Below are positions 55,749-63,340 of a stretch of DNA of 64,000 nucleotides, piece after piece (within the stretch, counting starts at the first letter, position 1; every line of letters begins with the position of its first letter). Under the pieces are notes generated by a model. That model saw nothing but the letters and a program-made list of their open reading frames with translations, did no database searches and was not told the origin of the DNA. This DNA comes from Anaerobacillus arseniciselenatis (GTDB lineage Bacteria; Bacillota; Bacilli; Bacillales; Anaerobacillaceae): assembly GCF_001865995.1 (NCBI RefSeq), contig NZ_MLQQ01000026.1:1-64000 (forward strand), in the 5' to 3' direction. The position numbers were made by a program, and so were the translations under genes.

Positions 55749-55907
55749 CGGTTATCCAATAAGTATGCTAGCCTCGTCAACCAACATCAACAAAATATCA
55801 AAAAGGCAAACGAAAATATTGAAAAAATAAAAGATAAAATTGCAAAAAATCATTGGCGACCTGAATACCATATCGCTCCTGAAGAAAAATCTCTCGCTTT
55901 TGGCTAA
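55749..55907 (+). pseudogene. Possible gene remnant, 52 open codons without a start
   Basis: The frame from just after TAG at 55746 runs through IKKANENIEKIKDKIAKNHW and then RPEYHIAPEEKSLAFG to a TAA at 55905. The RPxYHxxP motif after a helical lead is reminiscent of the opening of GH32 (sucrase/levanase) enzymes, but the catalytic NDPNG block is missing. There is no start codon. It is probably a relic. Confidence 0.3.
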
Positions 55908-55996
55908 TTAATGACACTTTCAAAATGGTAGTTACAACTAACGAAAAGTAAGGTAGAATAATTGCATAGTTATCATATAAAAGAGGGAGGAAAATT

Positions 55997-56518
55997 ATGA
56001 AACAGAAACTATTAGCAGTTGTTCTTCTTGCTTTAATCGTTTTCATCGCAGCTTGTGGTTCAGACGATGGAGCAGCTAATATTGAATTTTATGACACAGG
56101 GGATTTTAACATTGAATTATTAGATACAGAAGGTAATACGGTTAACATTTCTCCGGACGGAAAAACGATTTATGCATATTTCACGGGCCCTAACTGAATT
56201 GTTTGTATTCAACAGCTAGTTGAGCTGGAAAAGTATGCAAATAATGAATTGAAAGATGTGAAACTATACGCGATTAGTGTTGCATCTCCAGAAGAGCATG
56301 TGCAAATTCAAAATACGTTTGAAGTGGGCAGTTTTGAATTTCTAACAGACCATGACTATGAATTTGGTGATAGGTTTGGTTTTATTGATTTTAATGAAGG
56401 TACGATTGAAAGAGGTTATGTAGGCGTAAACCCAGCCTCTCAAAATATGATCGTCGAAGTCGACTATGAAGTAGGCGATAATATTAATACTGTATTACGT
56501 CATATGGATGAATTATAA
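55997..56518 (+). CDS. Thioredoxin-like lipoprotein with in-frame TGA, probable selenoprotein
   Basis: Read through a TGA at 56195-56197, this is one 173-residue protein. The signal ends FIAAC (lipid cysteine 20), and the body has a peroxiredoxin/TlpA-like order of strands. The TGA is residue 67, in YFTGPN-U-IVC, so it falls exactly where the first cysteine of a redox C-x-x-C would stand; the second is C70. Reading frame, hydrophobic pattern and codon use continue smoothly to TAA 56518. GAGGGAGG precedes the ATG. The alternative is a pseudogene with a nonsense change. A hairpin just after the TGA supports selenocysteine. No sel genes are in the window. Confidence 0.75.
56208..56227 (+). other. 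Candidate bacterial SECIS hairpin
   Basis: Two alternative stems follow the TGA: CAGCT-AGTTG-AGCTG (56213-56227, perfect 5 bp) and TTCAAC-AGCTA-GTTGAG (56208-56224, 6 bp with one G-U pair). Their loops start 20 and 16 bases after the TGA and both have G at the second position, within the known rule for bacterial SECIS elements (16-37 bases, G among the first two loop bases). Confidence 0.5.
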
Positions 56519-56640
56519 GATTAACCTTTAAAAGATGTTCTGTAGCAAAGATCTAGTCATCAGTGCTAAATAGAGACGAGTTAGTTCAACAGTCTTTATT
56601 TAAATCTCTGCTGAGCTTTGTTTTCGGGGCATCTTTTTTA

Positions 56641-56676
56641 TGGTTAGTTGGTTGGTTAGTTAGTTAGGTAGTTGGC
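56641..56676. repeat. Low-complexity GTTAGTTG tract
   Basis: Short imperfect copies of GGTTAGTTG follow each other. Similar tracts lie at 24724-24770 and 32175-32202. No function is apparent. Confidence 0.6.
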
Positions 56677-56738
56677 AAGTGGGAAAGCGTCCATGGTAGT
56701 TTTGATTTATTTTAAAAATTAAATGAGGAGCTGATAAC

Positions 56739-57461
56739 ATGAACCCGATCATGGCACACCGTGGATGGTCGAGCCGAGCACCGGAAAATACGTTAGCTGC
56801 AATAAAATTAGCTGTCGACGAAGACTGGATCCATTCAATTGAAATCGATGTACAACTTACAAAAGATGGAGTACCTGTCATTATTCATGACTTTCACGTG
56901 GATCGTACAACAAATGGAACGGGTCTCGTTAAAGAATTAACATTAAATGAGTTACGAAAATTAGATGCTGGTTCATGGTTTTCTCCAAAATTCAAAGCCG
57001 AAAAAATCCCGACATTAGAAGAGGCTCTCGAACTTAGCAAAGGGCGAAAAAGGTTGAATCTTGAACTGAAAACGGCAGGTGATATGTACCGGGGCTTAGC
57101 TGAAAAGGTTGTACGGTTAGTAGAGAAGTTTCAAATGGAGAATGAAGTCATCATTACATCTTTTAATCATGAAAAACTAAAGCAAGTTAGGCAGGTAACT
57201 TCAAATATAGAAATAGGTTTAATTATCGAGGGGAATCCGCCGTTACTAGACGAACAATTACAATACATAAAAGCAAATACAGTTTCCATGTCGTTTAGGT
57301 TTTTAACTCCATCGATTGTTGATCACCATTTAAATAGCGGGAGAAAGCTCGTTGTCTGGACACCAAATACTTTGGGAGAGATAAATTTCGTGAAACAACT
57401 ATCTAAAAAAATAGAGATTTGTACGAATTATCCAGAGCGAGTTTTAAGTTCACACGTTTAA
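56739..57461 (+). CDS. Glycerophosphodiester phosphodiesterase
   Basis: A 240-residue cytoplasmic GDPD enzyme that cuts glycerophosphodiesters into glycerol 3-phosphate and an alcohol. MAHRGWSSRAPENTLAAIKLA at the start and EIDVQLTKDGVPVIIHDFHVDRTT (about residues 35-58) hold the catalytic histidines and metal-binding Glu-Asp. There is no signal peptide, so it is of the UgpQ/YqiK type. Start ATG lies 8 bp after TGAGGAG. A strong terminator follows. Confidence 0.93.
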   Translation: MNPIMAHRGWSSRAPENTLAAIKLAVDEDWIHSIEIDVQLTKDGVPVIIHDFHVDRTTNGTGLVKELTLNELRKLDAGSWFSPKFKAEKIPTLEEALELSKGRKRLNLELKTAGDMYRGLAEKVVRLVEKFQMENEVIITSFNHEKLKQVRQVTSNIEIGLIIEGNPPLLDEQLQYIKANTVSMSFRFLTPSIVDHHLNSGRKLVVWTPNTLGEINFVKQLSKKIEICTNYPERVLSSHV

Positions 57462-57528
57462 AAGGTCCAATTGACCGCTCTTGAATTATGAAGTATTTGT
57501 GAAAATGGGTGCACACTTATGAAAATAT

Positions 57529-57587
57529 AAAATCCCTACACTAAAAAACGTTGAATTATCAACATTTTAAAGTGTAGGGATTTTTTT
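57529..57587 (+). terminator. Terminator after glycerophosphodiesterase gene
   Basis: AAAATCCCTACACT pairs with AGTGTAGGGATTTT, with a smaller inner hairpin GTTGA/TCAAC, then a run of seven T. Confidence 0.93.
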
Positions 57588-57634
57588 ATACACAATTACG
57601 TTTTTTCCCTACAAGATGTACACGTTTTTCTGAT

Positions 57635-57779
57635 AGTGAAGAATATCACAAGTGTTGCAAAATAAAGTTAACAAACAGCAACAAAGAGCAATAAACCAGA
57701 AAAGCTTTCCAATAAGTTGAAAGTTTTATGTTCTTTGTGAAATATTTCACAAAGACATCGACAGAAATGTTACATTTAA
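57635..57779 (+). promoter_or_regulatory. Fnr-like sites and promoter of the tatA-arr operon
   Basis: TGTGA-AATATT-TCACA (57737-57752) is a perfect match to the Bacillus Fnr/Crp-type consensus TGTGA-N6-TCACA. AGTGA-AGAATA-TCACA (57635-57650) differs at one base. A TACATT at about 57772 can serve as a -10 box; the start would then be near 57785, putting the perfect site at about -41, the usual place for Fnr activation. Anaerobic induction of the operon is the inference. Confidence 0.7.
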
Positions 57780-57841
57780 CATGTATTAAGAAAAGGAGGC
57801 GAAAGAAGACAAAATTAATAGTTTGCTAAGGAGGAACTAAT

Positions 57842-58012
57842 ATGTTAACAAACATCGGAATTCCAGGGTTGATTTTGATCTTAGTTATCGCACTTATAAT
57901 TTTTGGCCCGAAAAAGCTACCGGAAATGGGTAGAGCCGTAGGTGACACTTTAAAAGAATTTAAGAAGTCTACTAAAGAATTAACAGCAGATGATGAAGGA
58001 GATAGAAAATAA
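57842..58012 (+). CDS. tatA: Twin-arginine translocation protein TatA
   Basis: A 56-residue TatA pore protein: a short N-terminal membrane helix (residues 5-21), the hinge [14 protein letters not shown], and an amphipathic helix with a charged tail. CTAAGGAGGAACTA precedes the ATG. It lies between the Fnr-like sites and the ArrA-like gene, whose product has a twin-arginine signal, so it is probably a dedicated TatA for export of the reductase. A TatC gene is not in the window. A 204-bp AT-rich gap follows. Confidence 0.93.
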   Translation: MLTNIGIPGLILILVIALIIFGPKKLPEMGRAVGDTLKEFKKSTKELTADDEGDRK

Positions 58013-58216
58013 AATTTAATATTTAAAACACAAAATTCATCGTCAACCGCAAAAAAAAATGTTAATCACGCCAATGATTAACAACAAAAATTTAAAAAAA
58101 TATTCAATTTCATTTTACCAGATAACTAGTTAGAAAGCATCAATAAATAGAAAAGAAATGCTAATACAAAAAAATCAATTATAGAGCGAAAGCATCATTA
58201 TATGGAGGTGGAACTT

Positions 58217-60766
58217 GTGAAAGTAAATAGAAGAAATTTCTTAAAAATTTCAGCCGCTAGTGGACTTTTCGTAGCTGGGGCGACACAAACAAAACCAGCT
58301 TTAAATGCTTTTACCAAAAGCACGGAGGCCTCATCAAAAAATGAACCACAAGGTGAATGGAAAGCAAGTGTTTGTCAAGGCTGTACTGCTTGGTGTGCCG
58401 TTCAAGTTTATATAATTAATGGTCGCGCAACAAAAGTAAGAGGGAATCCTCATGCAAAAGCAAATCATGGTCATTCATGTGTTCGTTCGCATATTGCGCT
58501 TCAACAAGTGTATGATCCGGATCGTGTAAAACAACCCATGAAAAGAACAAATCCGAAAAAGGGGAGAGATGAAGATCCAGGGTTTATACCAATTTCTTGG
58601 GAAGAAGCAATGGATACGATTGCCGATAAGATAATGGAGCTTCGTGATAATAACGAAACTCATAAGTTTTCAGTGTGGCGTGGGCGTTATACAGCTTTAA
58701 ACGGAATTTTATATGGAAATATGCCGAAGATTATCGGTTCACCAAATAATGTTTCTCACTCATCGATTTGTGCAGAAACAGAAAAGCATGGCCGCTATTA
58801 CACAGAAGCTTATTGGGGTTATGCGGACTATGATCATGAAAATGCTTTTTATGAAATTTTATGGGGAGCTGATCCTATTGCTTCCAACCGCCAAGTTCCG
58901 CATACAGCAAGTATTTTTGGTAAGTTAAAAGATCAAGCGAAAATTGCAGTAGTAGATCCAAGGTTATCGACAACAGCAGCCAAAGCAGATGAATGGTTAC
59001 CGGTTATTCCAGGTGAAGACGGAGCTTTAGCTATAGCAATTGCTCACGTATTATTAACGGAAGAGTTATGGTATAAACCGTTTGTCGGTGATTTTAAAGA
59101 TGGTAAAAATAAATTCGTTGAAGGACGCACAGTTAGTGAAGATGACTTTGAAGAAATTCAAACATATGGATTAGTAAAATGGTGGAACATTGCATTGAAA
59201 GATGCAACGCCTGAGTGGGCAGCTGAAAGAAGTGGAATTCCTGCTGAGCAAATTTATCGTGTCGCTAGAGACTTCGGTCGTGCAGCACCAAAGGCAATTT
59301 CGTTCATGTCTCCAGGTTCTAATATGGTTGTTCGTGGTGGTTATACAGCACAAGCGATGGCAGCTTTAAATGGCTTAGTGGGCTCAGCGGATACTTTAGT
59401 TATTTGTGGTGGAGAAAGTGCTCCTGTCAATAGTTGGCCTAGCATTGATGCTTACGTTGATGAAATTGCAGAAAAGGGAAACAACATGCCACGAGCTGAC
59501 TTTGGTGGTCGAAAATTAGAAATGCCAGCTATGAACTCTGGAAGACCTGGGGGAATAAAGCCAACGAACACAACTGCAGACTCTATTTTAAACGATGACC
59601 CATATGGACTAAAAGTCGTGATGAGTTACTGGACGAATTTCAATTATAGTAATCAAGGCTCAGACCGTTGGGACGAAGCGTTAGCGAAACTACCATTTAT
59701 GGTTCATATGACTTTACACCCAGCTGAACAAACACATTTTGCAGATATTATTTTACCTGTCCCGCACGCAATGTTCGAACGATTAAGTCCAGTTCGCGGA
59801 AGTAATGGTAACTTATACAGACATGTTCATATGCAAACTGGGGTAATCGAATCGCCGTTTGACGTAAAAATTGACGAAACAGAAGTTCCATGGATGTTAG
59901 GTGAAGCGTTAGAAAGAAAAGGTTTTTCTAACTTAATAGATTATTTGAGAAACGAGTTTAGAGATCCTGAAACTGGAAAACACCCTGAAAATGGTCTTGA
60001 ATTTAATGAGATTGCTACGAAAATGTATACACAGCCGTTATGGGATCCTTCAATAGAAAAGAAAGGTGACGTAATCAATGGTTGGGATGAGTTTTTAAGA
60101 ATTGGTACGTGGAACTCTATTCCTTATCGTTTCCGTCAAAAGTGGAATGGTAATTGGGGAACTGAGACTGGCGATTTTGAGTTTTACAGTGAAACATTGA
60201 AAAAGGCATTAACGACGCATGCTGAAAATCATAACACGAATGTTGATAAAGTAATGGAAGCGACGAATTACACTGCTCGTGGAGAACTAGCGTTTGTTCC
60301 ACACTATGAGCCAGCTTATCGCGTTGGTGACGAAAGTGAATATCCGTTTATTTTCAGTGATCACCGTTCGAAATTAAATCGGGAAGCACGTTCAGCAAAC
60401 TGTTCGTGGTATCAAGAATTTAAAGATGCTGATCCTGGTGATGAGGCGTGGGATGATGTGGCAAAAATTAATCCAATTGATGCAAAAAGGTTAGGAATTA
60501 ATAATGGGGATATGATCAAGATTACATCCCCAACAGGGACAATTACCGTAAAAGCGAAGCTCTGGGAAGGAACTCGTCCAGGGGTTGTAACAAAATGTTA
60601 CGGCCAAGGTCACTGGGCTTACGGCCATATCGCTTCACTAGATCGCAAAAAACAAATTGCCCGTGGAGGTAACAATAATACAATTTTAGCTCCTGTTCAT
60701 GAAGCATTAAGCGGAAGTGGTGCTAGACACGGTGGACAAACAAGAATAAAAATCGAAAAAGTTTAA
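58217..60766 (+). CDS. arrA: Molybdopterin oxidoreductase, probable respiratory arsenate reductase ArrA
   Basis: An 849-residue DMSO-reductase-family catalytic subunit. A Tat signal NRRNFLK begins at residue 4. The [4Fe-4S] site is C53, C56, C60 and C88. The probable Mo ligand is C185 in SSICAETEK; the RGRY motif (155-158) and lysine 190 match residues known for arsenate binding in ArrA, while ArxA has a different GRGWG motif. Length fits ArrA (about 850). GTG 58217 follows GGAGGTGG; the ATG at 58202 is part of that site. Respiratory selenite or polysulfide reductases of the same clade are the alternatives. Confidence 0.78.
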   Translation: MKVNRRNFLKISAASGLFVAGATQTKPALNAFTKSTEASSKNEPQGEWKASVCQGCTAWCAVQVYIINGRATKVRGNPHAKANHGHSCVRSHIALQQVYDPDRVKQPMKRTNPKKGRDEDPGFIPISWEEAMDTIADKIMELRDNNETHKFSVWRGRYTALNGILYGNMPKIIGSPNNVSHSSICAETEKHGRYYTEAYWGYADYDHENAFYEILWGADPIASNRQVPHTASIFGKLKDQAKIAVVDPRLSTTAAKADEWLPVIPGEDGALAIAIAHVLLTEELWYKPFVGDFKDGKNKFVEGRTVSEDDFEEIQTYGLVKWWNIALKDATPEWAAERSGIPAEQIYRVARDFGRAAPKAISFMSPGSNMVVRGGYTAQAMAALNGLVGSADTLVICGGESAPVNSWPSIDAYVDEIAEKGNNMPRADFGGRKLEMPAMNSGRPGGIKPTNTTADSILNDDPYGLKVVMSYWTNFNYSNQGSDRWDEALAKLPFMVHMTLHPAEQTHFADIILPVPHAMFERLSPVRGSNGNLYRHVHMQTGVIESPFDVKIDETEVPWMLGEALERKGFSNLIDYLRNEFRDPETGKHPENGLEFNEIATKMYTQPLWDPSIEKKGDVINGWDEFLRIGTWNSIPYRFRQKWNGNWGTETGDFEFYSETLKKALTTHAENHNTNVDKVMEATNYTARGELAFVPHYEPAYRVGDESEYPFIFSDHRSKLNREARSANCSWYQEFKDADPGDEAWDDVAKINPIDAKRLGINNGDMIKITSPTGTITVKAKLWEGTRPGVVTKCYGQGHWAYGHIASLDRKKQIARGGNNNTILAPVHEALSGSGARHGGQTRIKIEKV

Positions 60767-60798
60767 TAGAACGTTAAAAACGTACGGAGGTGACGGTT

Positions 60799-61488
60799 GT
60801 GGCTAAAAATTATGCAATGACAATTGATCTACAATCATGTATCGGTTGTGCAGCGTGTTCAGTTGCTTGTAAAAATGAAAATAATACTGATACAGGAATG
60901 AACTGGTCTCACCATATTCACACGACAACAGGAACATTCCCGAATGTGAAATATGAGTATATTCCGACATTATGTAACCATTGTGATAACGCACCATGTG
61001 TAAAAGCATGTCCAGTCAAAGCGATGTATAAAGATGATGAGAATGGTTTAACTTTACACAACGCCGATAAATGTATCGGGTGTAAAGCATGTATGGCATC
61101 TTGTCCTTATGGAGTAATTTCCTATAACAAGAAAGATCCACATCAATATTGGAACGATCAAGAGTCTTGGTACGATGATGTTTCAGCAACTCCAGCTGAA
61201 ATTAAAGAAAAGATCGGTACAGAAGTTCCTTATTACAACCCAGAGCGTGCTTTTAACTACGAGGCAATTCGCTACCGTGGGATCGTAGAAAAATGTCAGA
61301 TGTGTGACCATCGACTAGATCGTGGTGAGCAGCCATACTGTGTAAGTAGATGTCCTGCTGAAGCGAGATATGTAGGAGATTTAAATGATCCTAACGACAA
61401 AATTCATGAGTTATTAACACATGATCATAAAACGTTACGAGAAGACTTAGGTACGAAACCGAAAGTATTTTATTTAAGAAGTTTCTAA
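60799..61488 (+). CDS. arrB: Four-cluster [4Fe-4S] electron-transfer subunit, ArrB-like
   Basis: A 229-residue DmsB/PsrB-type ferredoxin subunit that conducts electrons to the catalytic subunit. Four cysteine groups are seen: CIGCAACSVAC, CNHCDNAPCVKAC, CIGCKACMASC and CQMCDHRL...CVSRC. There is no signal peptide, so it is exported with the Tat signal of its partner. Size fits ArrB (about 234). I chose GTG 60799 after GGAGGTGA; an earlier in-frame GTG is inside that site. It starts 32 bp after the arrA stop. Confidence 0.88.
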   Translation: MAKNYAMTIDLQSCIGCAACSVACKNENNTDTGMNWSHHIHTTTGTFPNVKYEYIPTLCNHCDNAPCVKACPVKAMYKDDENGLTLHNADKCIGCKACMASCPYGVISYNKKDPHQYWNDQESWYDDVSATPAEIKEKIGTEVPYYNPERAFNYEAIRYRGIVEKCQMCDHRLDRGEQPYCVSRCPAEARYVGDLNDPNDKIHELLTHDHKTLREDLGTKPKVFYLRSF

Positions 61489-61527
61489 AAGAAATATAAA
61501 CTATTAAAAAGAGGAAGTGACTAAGGG

Positions 61528-62160
61528 ATGGGAGAGAATTTAGGAGTTTTTCAACATAAGGCAAATCTATATAAGGTTTTGTCGGAGTTATTTGATAAAC
61601 CAAATGTAGGATTTGAGGAGTTGTTCGAACCATTAAAAAATAGTCTACGAACTCTTTACCCAGACCTTGTCACATACGGTGAAGAGTTAGAGAAAGAATT
61701 TAAAAACGTTATGGCAGAAGATGAAGCTTTAACAACATTAGCAGTAGAACACGCCAAATTATTTATCGGTCCTTTCGATGTGCTTGCACCACCGTATAGC
61801 TCTGTATATTTAGAAAGTGGTCGTCAGCTACAAGGGGAATCAACTCGCTATGCTGAACAAATGTATCAAGAGGCAGGTATCGCCATTTCAAATGATTTTA
61901 AAGATGTTCCGGATCATATAAAAGTAGAGCTTGAGTTTGCATATTATCTTTATTTCCAATATGTACAAACGAACGAATTAACGTACCTTCATACATTAAC
62001 GAAGTTTATTCATACTCACTTAAGTAAATGGGTGTTACCTTTTAAAGAGCAAGTGCATAAACGGGCAAACTTAAACTTTTACAAAGTTTTAGTAGATGTA
62101 ACTGCGAAAGCAGTGATGAGTGAACGTGAAGAGTTAAATCCCGCACCAAATATGAATTAA
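61528..62160 (+). CDS. TorD/DmsD-family molybdoenzyme chaperone
   Basis: A 210-residue, mainly helical chaperone (TorD/NarJ superfamily). LAVEHAKLFIGPFDVLAPPYSSVYLE (about residues 70-95) is the diagnostic stretch with the hydrophobic-proline core. It would hold the molybdoenzyme until its cofactor is in and the Tat signal is ready. It plays the role of ArrD in arr operons. AAAGAGGAAGTGA precedes the ATG. Confidence 0.9.
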   Translation: MGENLGVFQHKANLYKVLSELFDKPNVGFEELFEPLKNSLRTLYPDLVTYGEELEKEFKNVMAEDEALTTLAVEHAKLFIGPFDVLAPPYSSVYLESGRQLQGESTRYAEQMYQEAGIAISNDFKDVPDHIKVELEFAYYLYFQYVQTNELTYLHTLTKFIHTHLSKWVLPFKEQVHKRANLNFYKVLVDVTAKAVMSEREELNPAPNMN

Positions 62161-62195
62161 CTAAAACTGAAAATTTAGGAAGGGGGTAAAAACGT

Positions 62196-63284
62196 ATGTG
62201 GCAAAAGTTGTTAATGAAGCGGATGATCGATAAAAGCTTTGTTCGTTGGAGCGAAACACGATGTTTGAGAAATCGAAATAAACACTCACAATGTTCCGCG
62301 TGCGTTGATATTTGCCCCCAACCAGCATTAAAAATTGTTGATGGTCAATTATCCTTTAAAGATGATCATTGCTCTAATTGTAAGTTATGTGTTCACGTCT
62401 GCCCCACGGAAGCAATGTACTATGAATATGAACAGCTTTATAAATACGAACAAAAAATTCAAAGTTATGAAACGGTATGTTTTTCATGTGAGGAACAAGG
62501 AAATGGAAGTACAGATGTAATCTTGCCTTGCATTTCAGCTCTAACCCCTGAAATGCTAATGATTGCAGATTTATACGGAAAAGAAAAGCAAATTTTTTGG
62601 AATGAAAAAACTTGTCAAACGTGTAAATCAAATTGGAGTCATGAACGAAATTTAGACTGGGTCGATGATTGGAATAAAAGCGATGTGTTTAAAAGCAACG
62701 TCAACATCATCTCTCATCCAGAGCAAAAAATCACTAATAAACGGAAGTTAACAAGGCGAGAGTTGTTTTCATTTACAAAGGATAAATCGAAAGAGCACGT
62801 TGCGACACTTGTCTTTGACTCTTTCGATAACTTTACGAATATAAAAAACAAACTTTCATTAACTGATCGTCGTAAATATTTAGTAGCTTATTTGAAGAGA
62901 AAAAACATGTCCGGAAAAGTACCGGATAAGATGGCAAAAAAACTTGGAGTAGTGAACATCAACGTGACAAGCAACTGTCAGTTATGTCAAAAGTGTTCCG
63001 CGGTGTGTCCTACAGGTGCCCTAAAGATTGTTGAAACAGAAGAGATGAAAGCTTTAACGTTTCAGGCGCAACACTGTATTGACTGTGATATTTGCGAGCA
63101 TGTTTGCTTAGAGATTAGTAAACAATCTATCTGTTTTGAGGAAATACAAAATAAAACAGTACTTCAAGAGCAAAAGTTAAATAAATGCCCTAGTTGTGGA
63201 GATGTGAAGCTTGAGAATGACACTTATTGTGATGAATGTAATGTAAAACAAGTACGCAAAAACATTCTTCTCCACAATTGGTAA
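62196..63284 (+). CDS. Multi-cluster ferredoxin-like protein, function unknown
   Basis: A 362-residue soluble Fe-S protein not usual in described arr operons. An N-terminal pair of [4Fe-4S] motifs, CSACVDICPQP and CSNCKLCVHVCP (about residues 29-70), is followed by a region with CFSCEEQG and CQTCKSNW, then a second ferredoxin pair, CQLCQKCSAVCP and CIDCDICEHVCL (about 262-310), and a zinc-ribbon-like end, CPSCG...CDECN. It has no signal peptide or membrane helix, so it works in the cytoplasm. It may feed electrons to, or mature, the reductase. AGGAAGGGGG precedes the ATG. Confidence 0.8.
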   Translation: MWQKLLMKRMIDKSFVRWSETRCLRNRNKHSQCSACVDICPQPALKIVDGQLSFKDDHCSNCKLCVHVCPTEAMYYEYEQLYKYEQKIQSYETVCFSCEEQGNGSTDVILPCISALTPEMLMIADLYGKEKQIFWNEKTCQTCKSNWSHERNLDWVDDWNKSDVFKSNVNIISHPEQKITNKRKLTRRELFSFTKDKSKEHVATLVFDSFDNFTNIKNKLSLTDRRKYLVAYLKRKNMSGKVPDKMAKKLGVVNINVTSNCQLCQKCSAVCPTGALKIVETEEMKALTFQAQHCIDCDICEHVCLEISKQSICFEEIQNKTVLQEQKLNKCPSCGDVKLENDTYCDECNVKQVRKNILLHNW

Positions 63285-63340
63285 AAAAAGAAAAGATTAA
63301 TTGGAAATTTTCCAATTACACTTTAAGGAGGGAATAAACC

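Noticed and set aside
55997..56197. A 66-residue lipoprotein ending at the TGA as the real product
   Set aside because: The frame continues with a matching redox motif and complete fold after the TGA; a 66-residue product would stop just before the active site.
58202..58216. ATG 58202 as the arrA start
   Set aside because: It is part of the GGAGGTGG ribosome binding site; GTG 58217 is correctly spaced and gives the usual short lead before the twin arginines.
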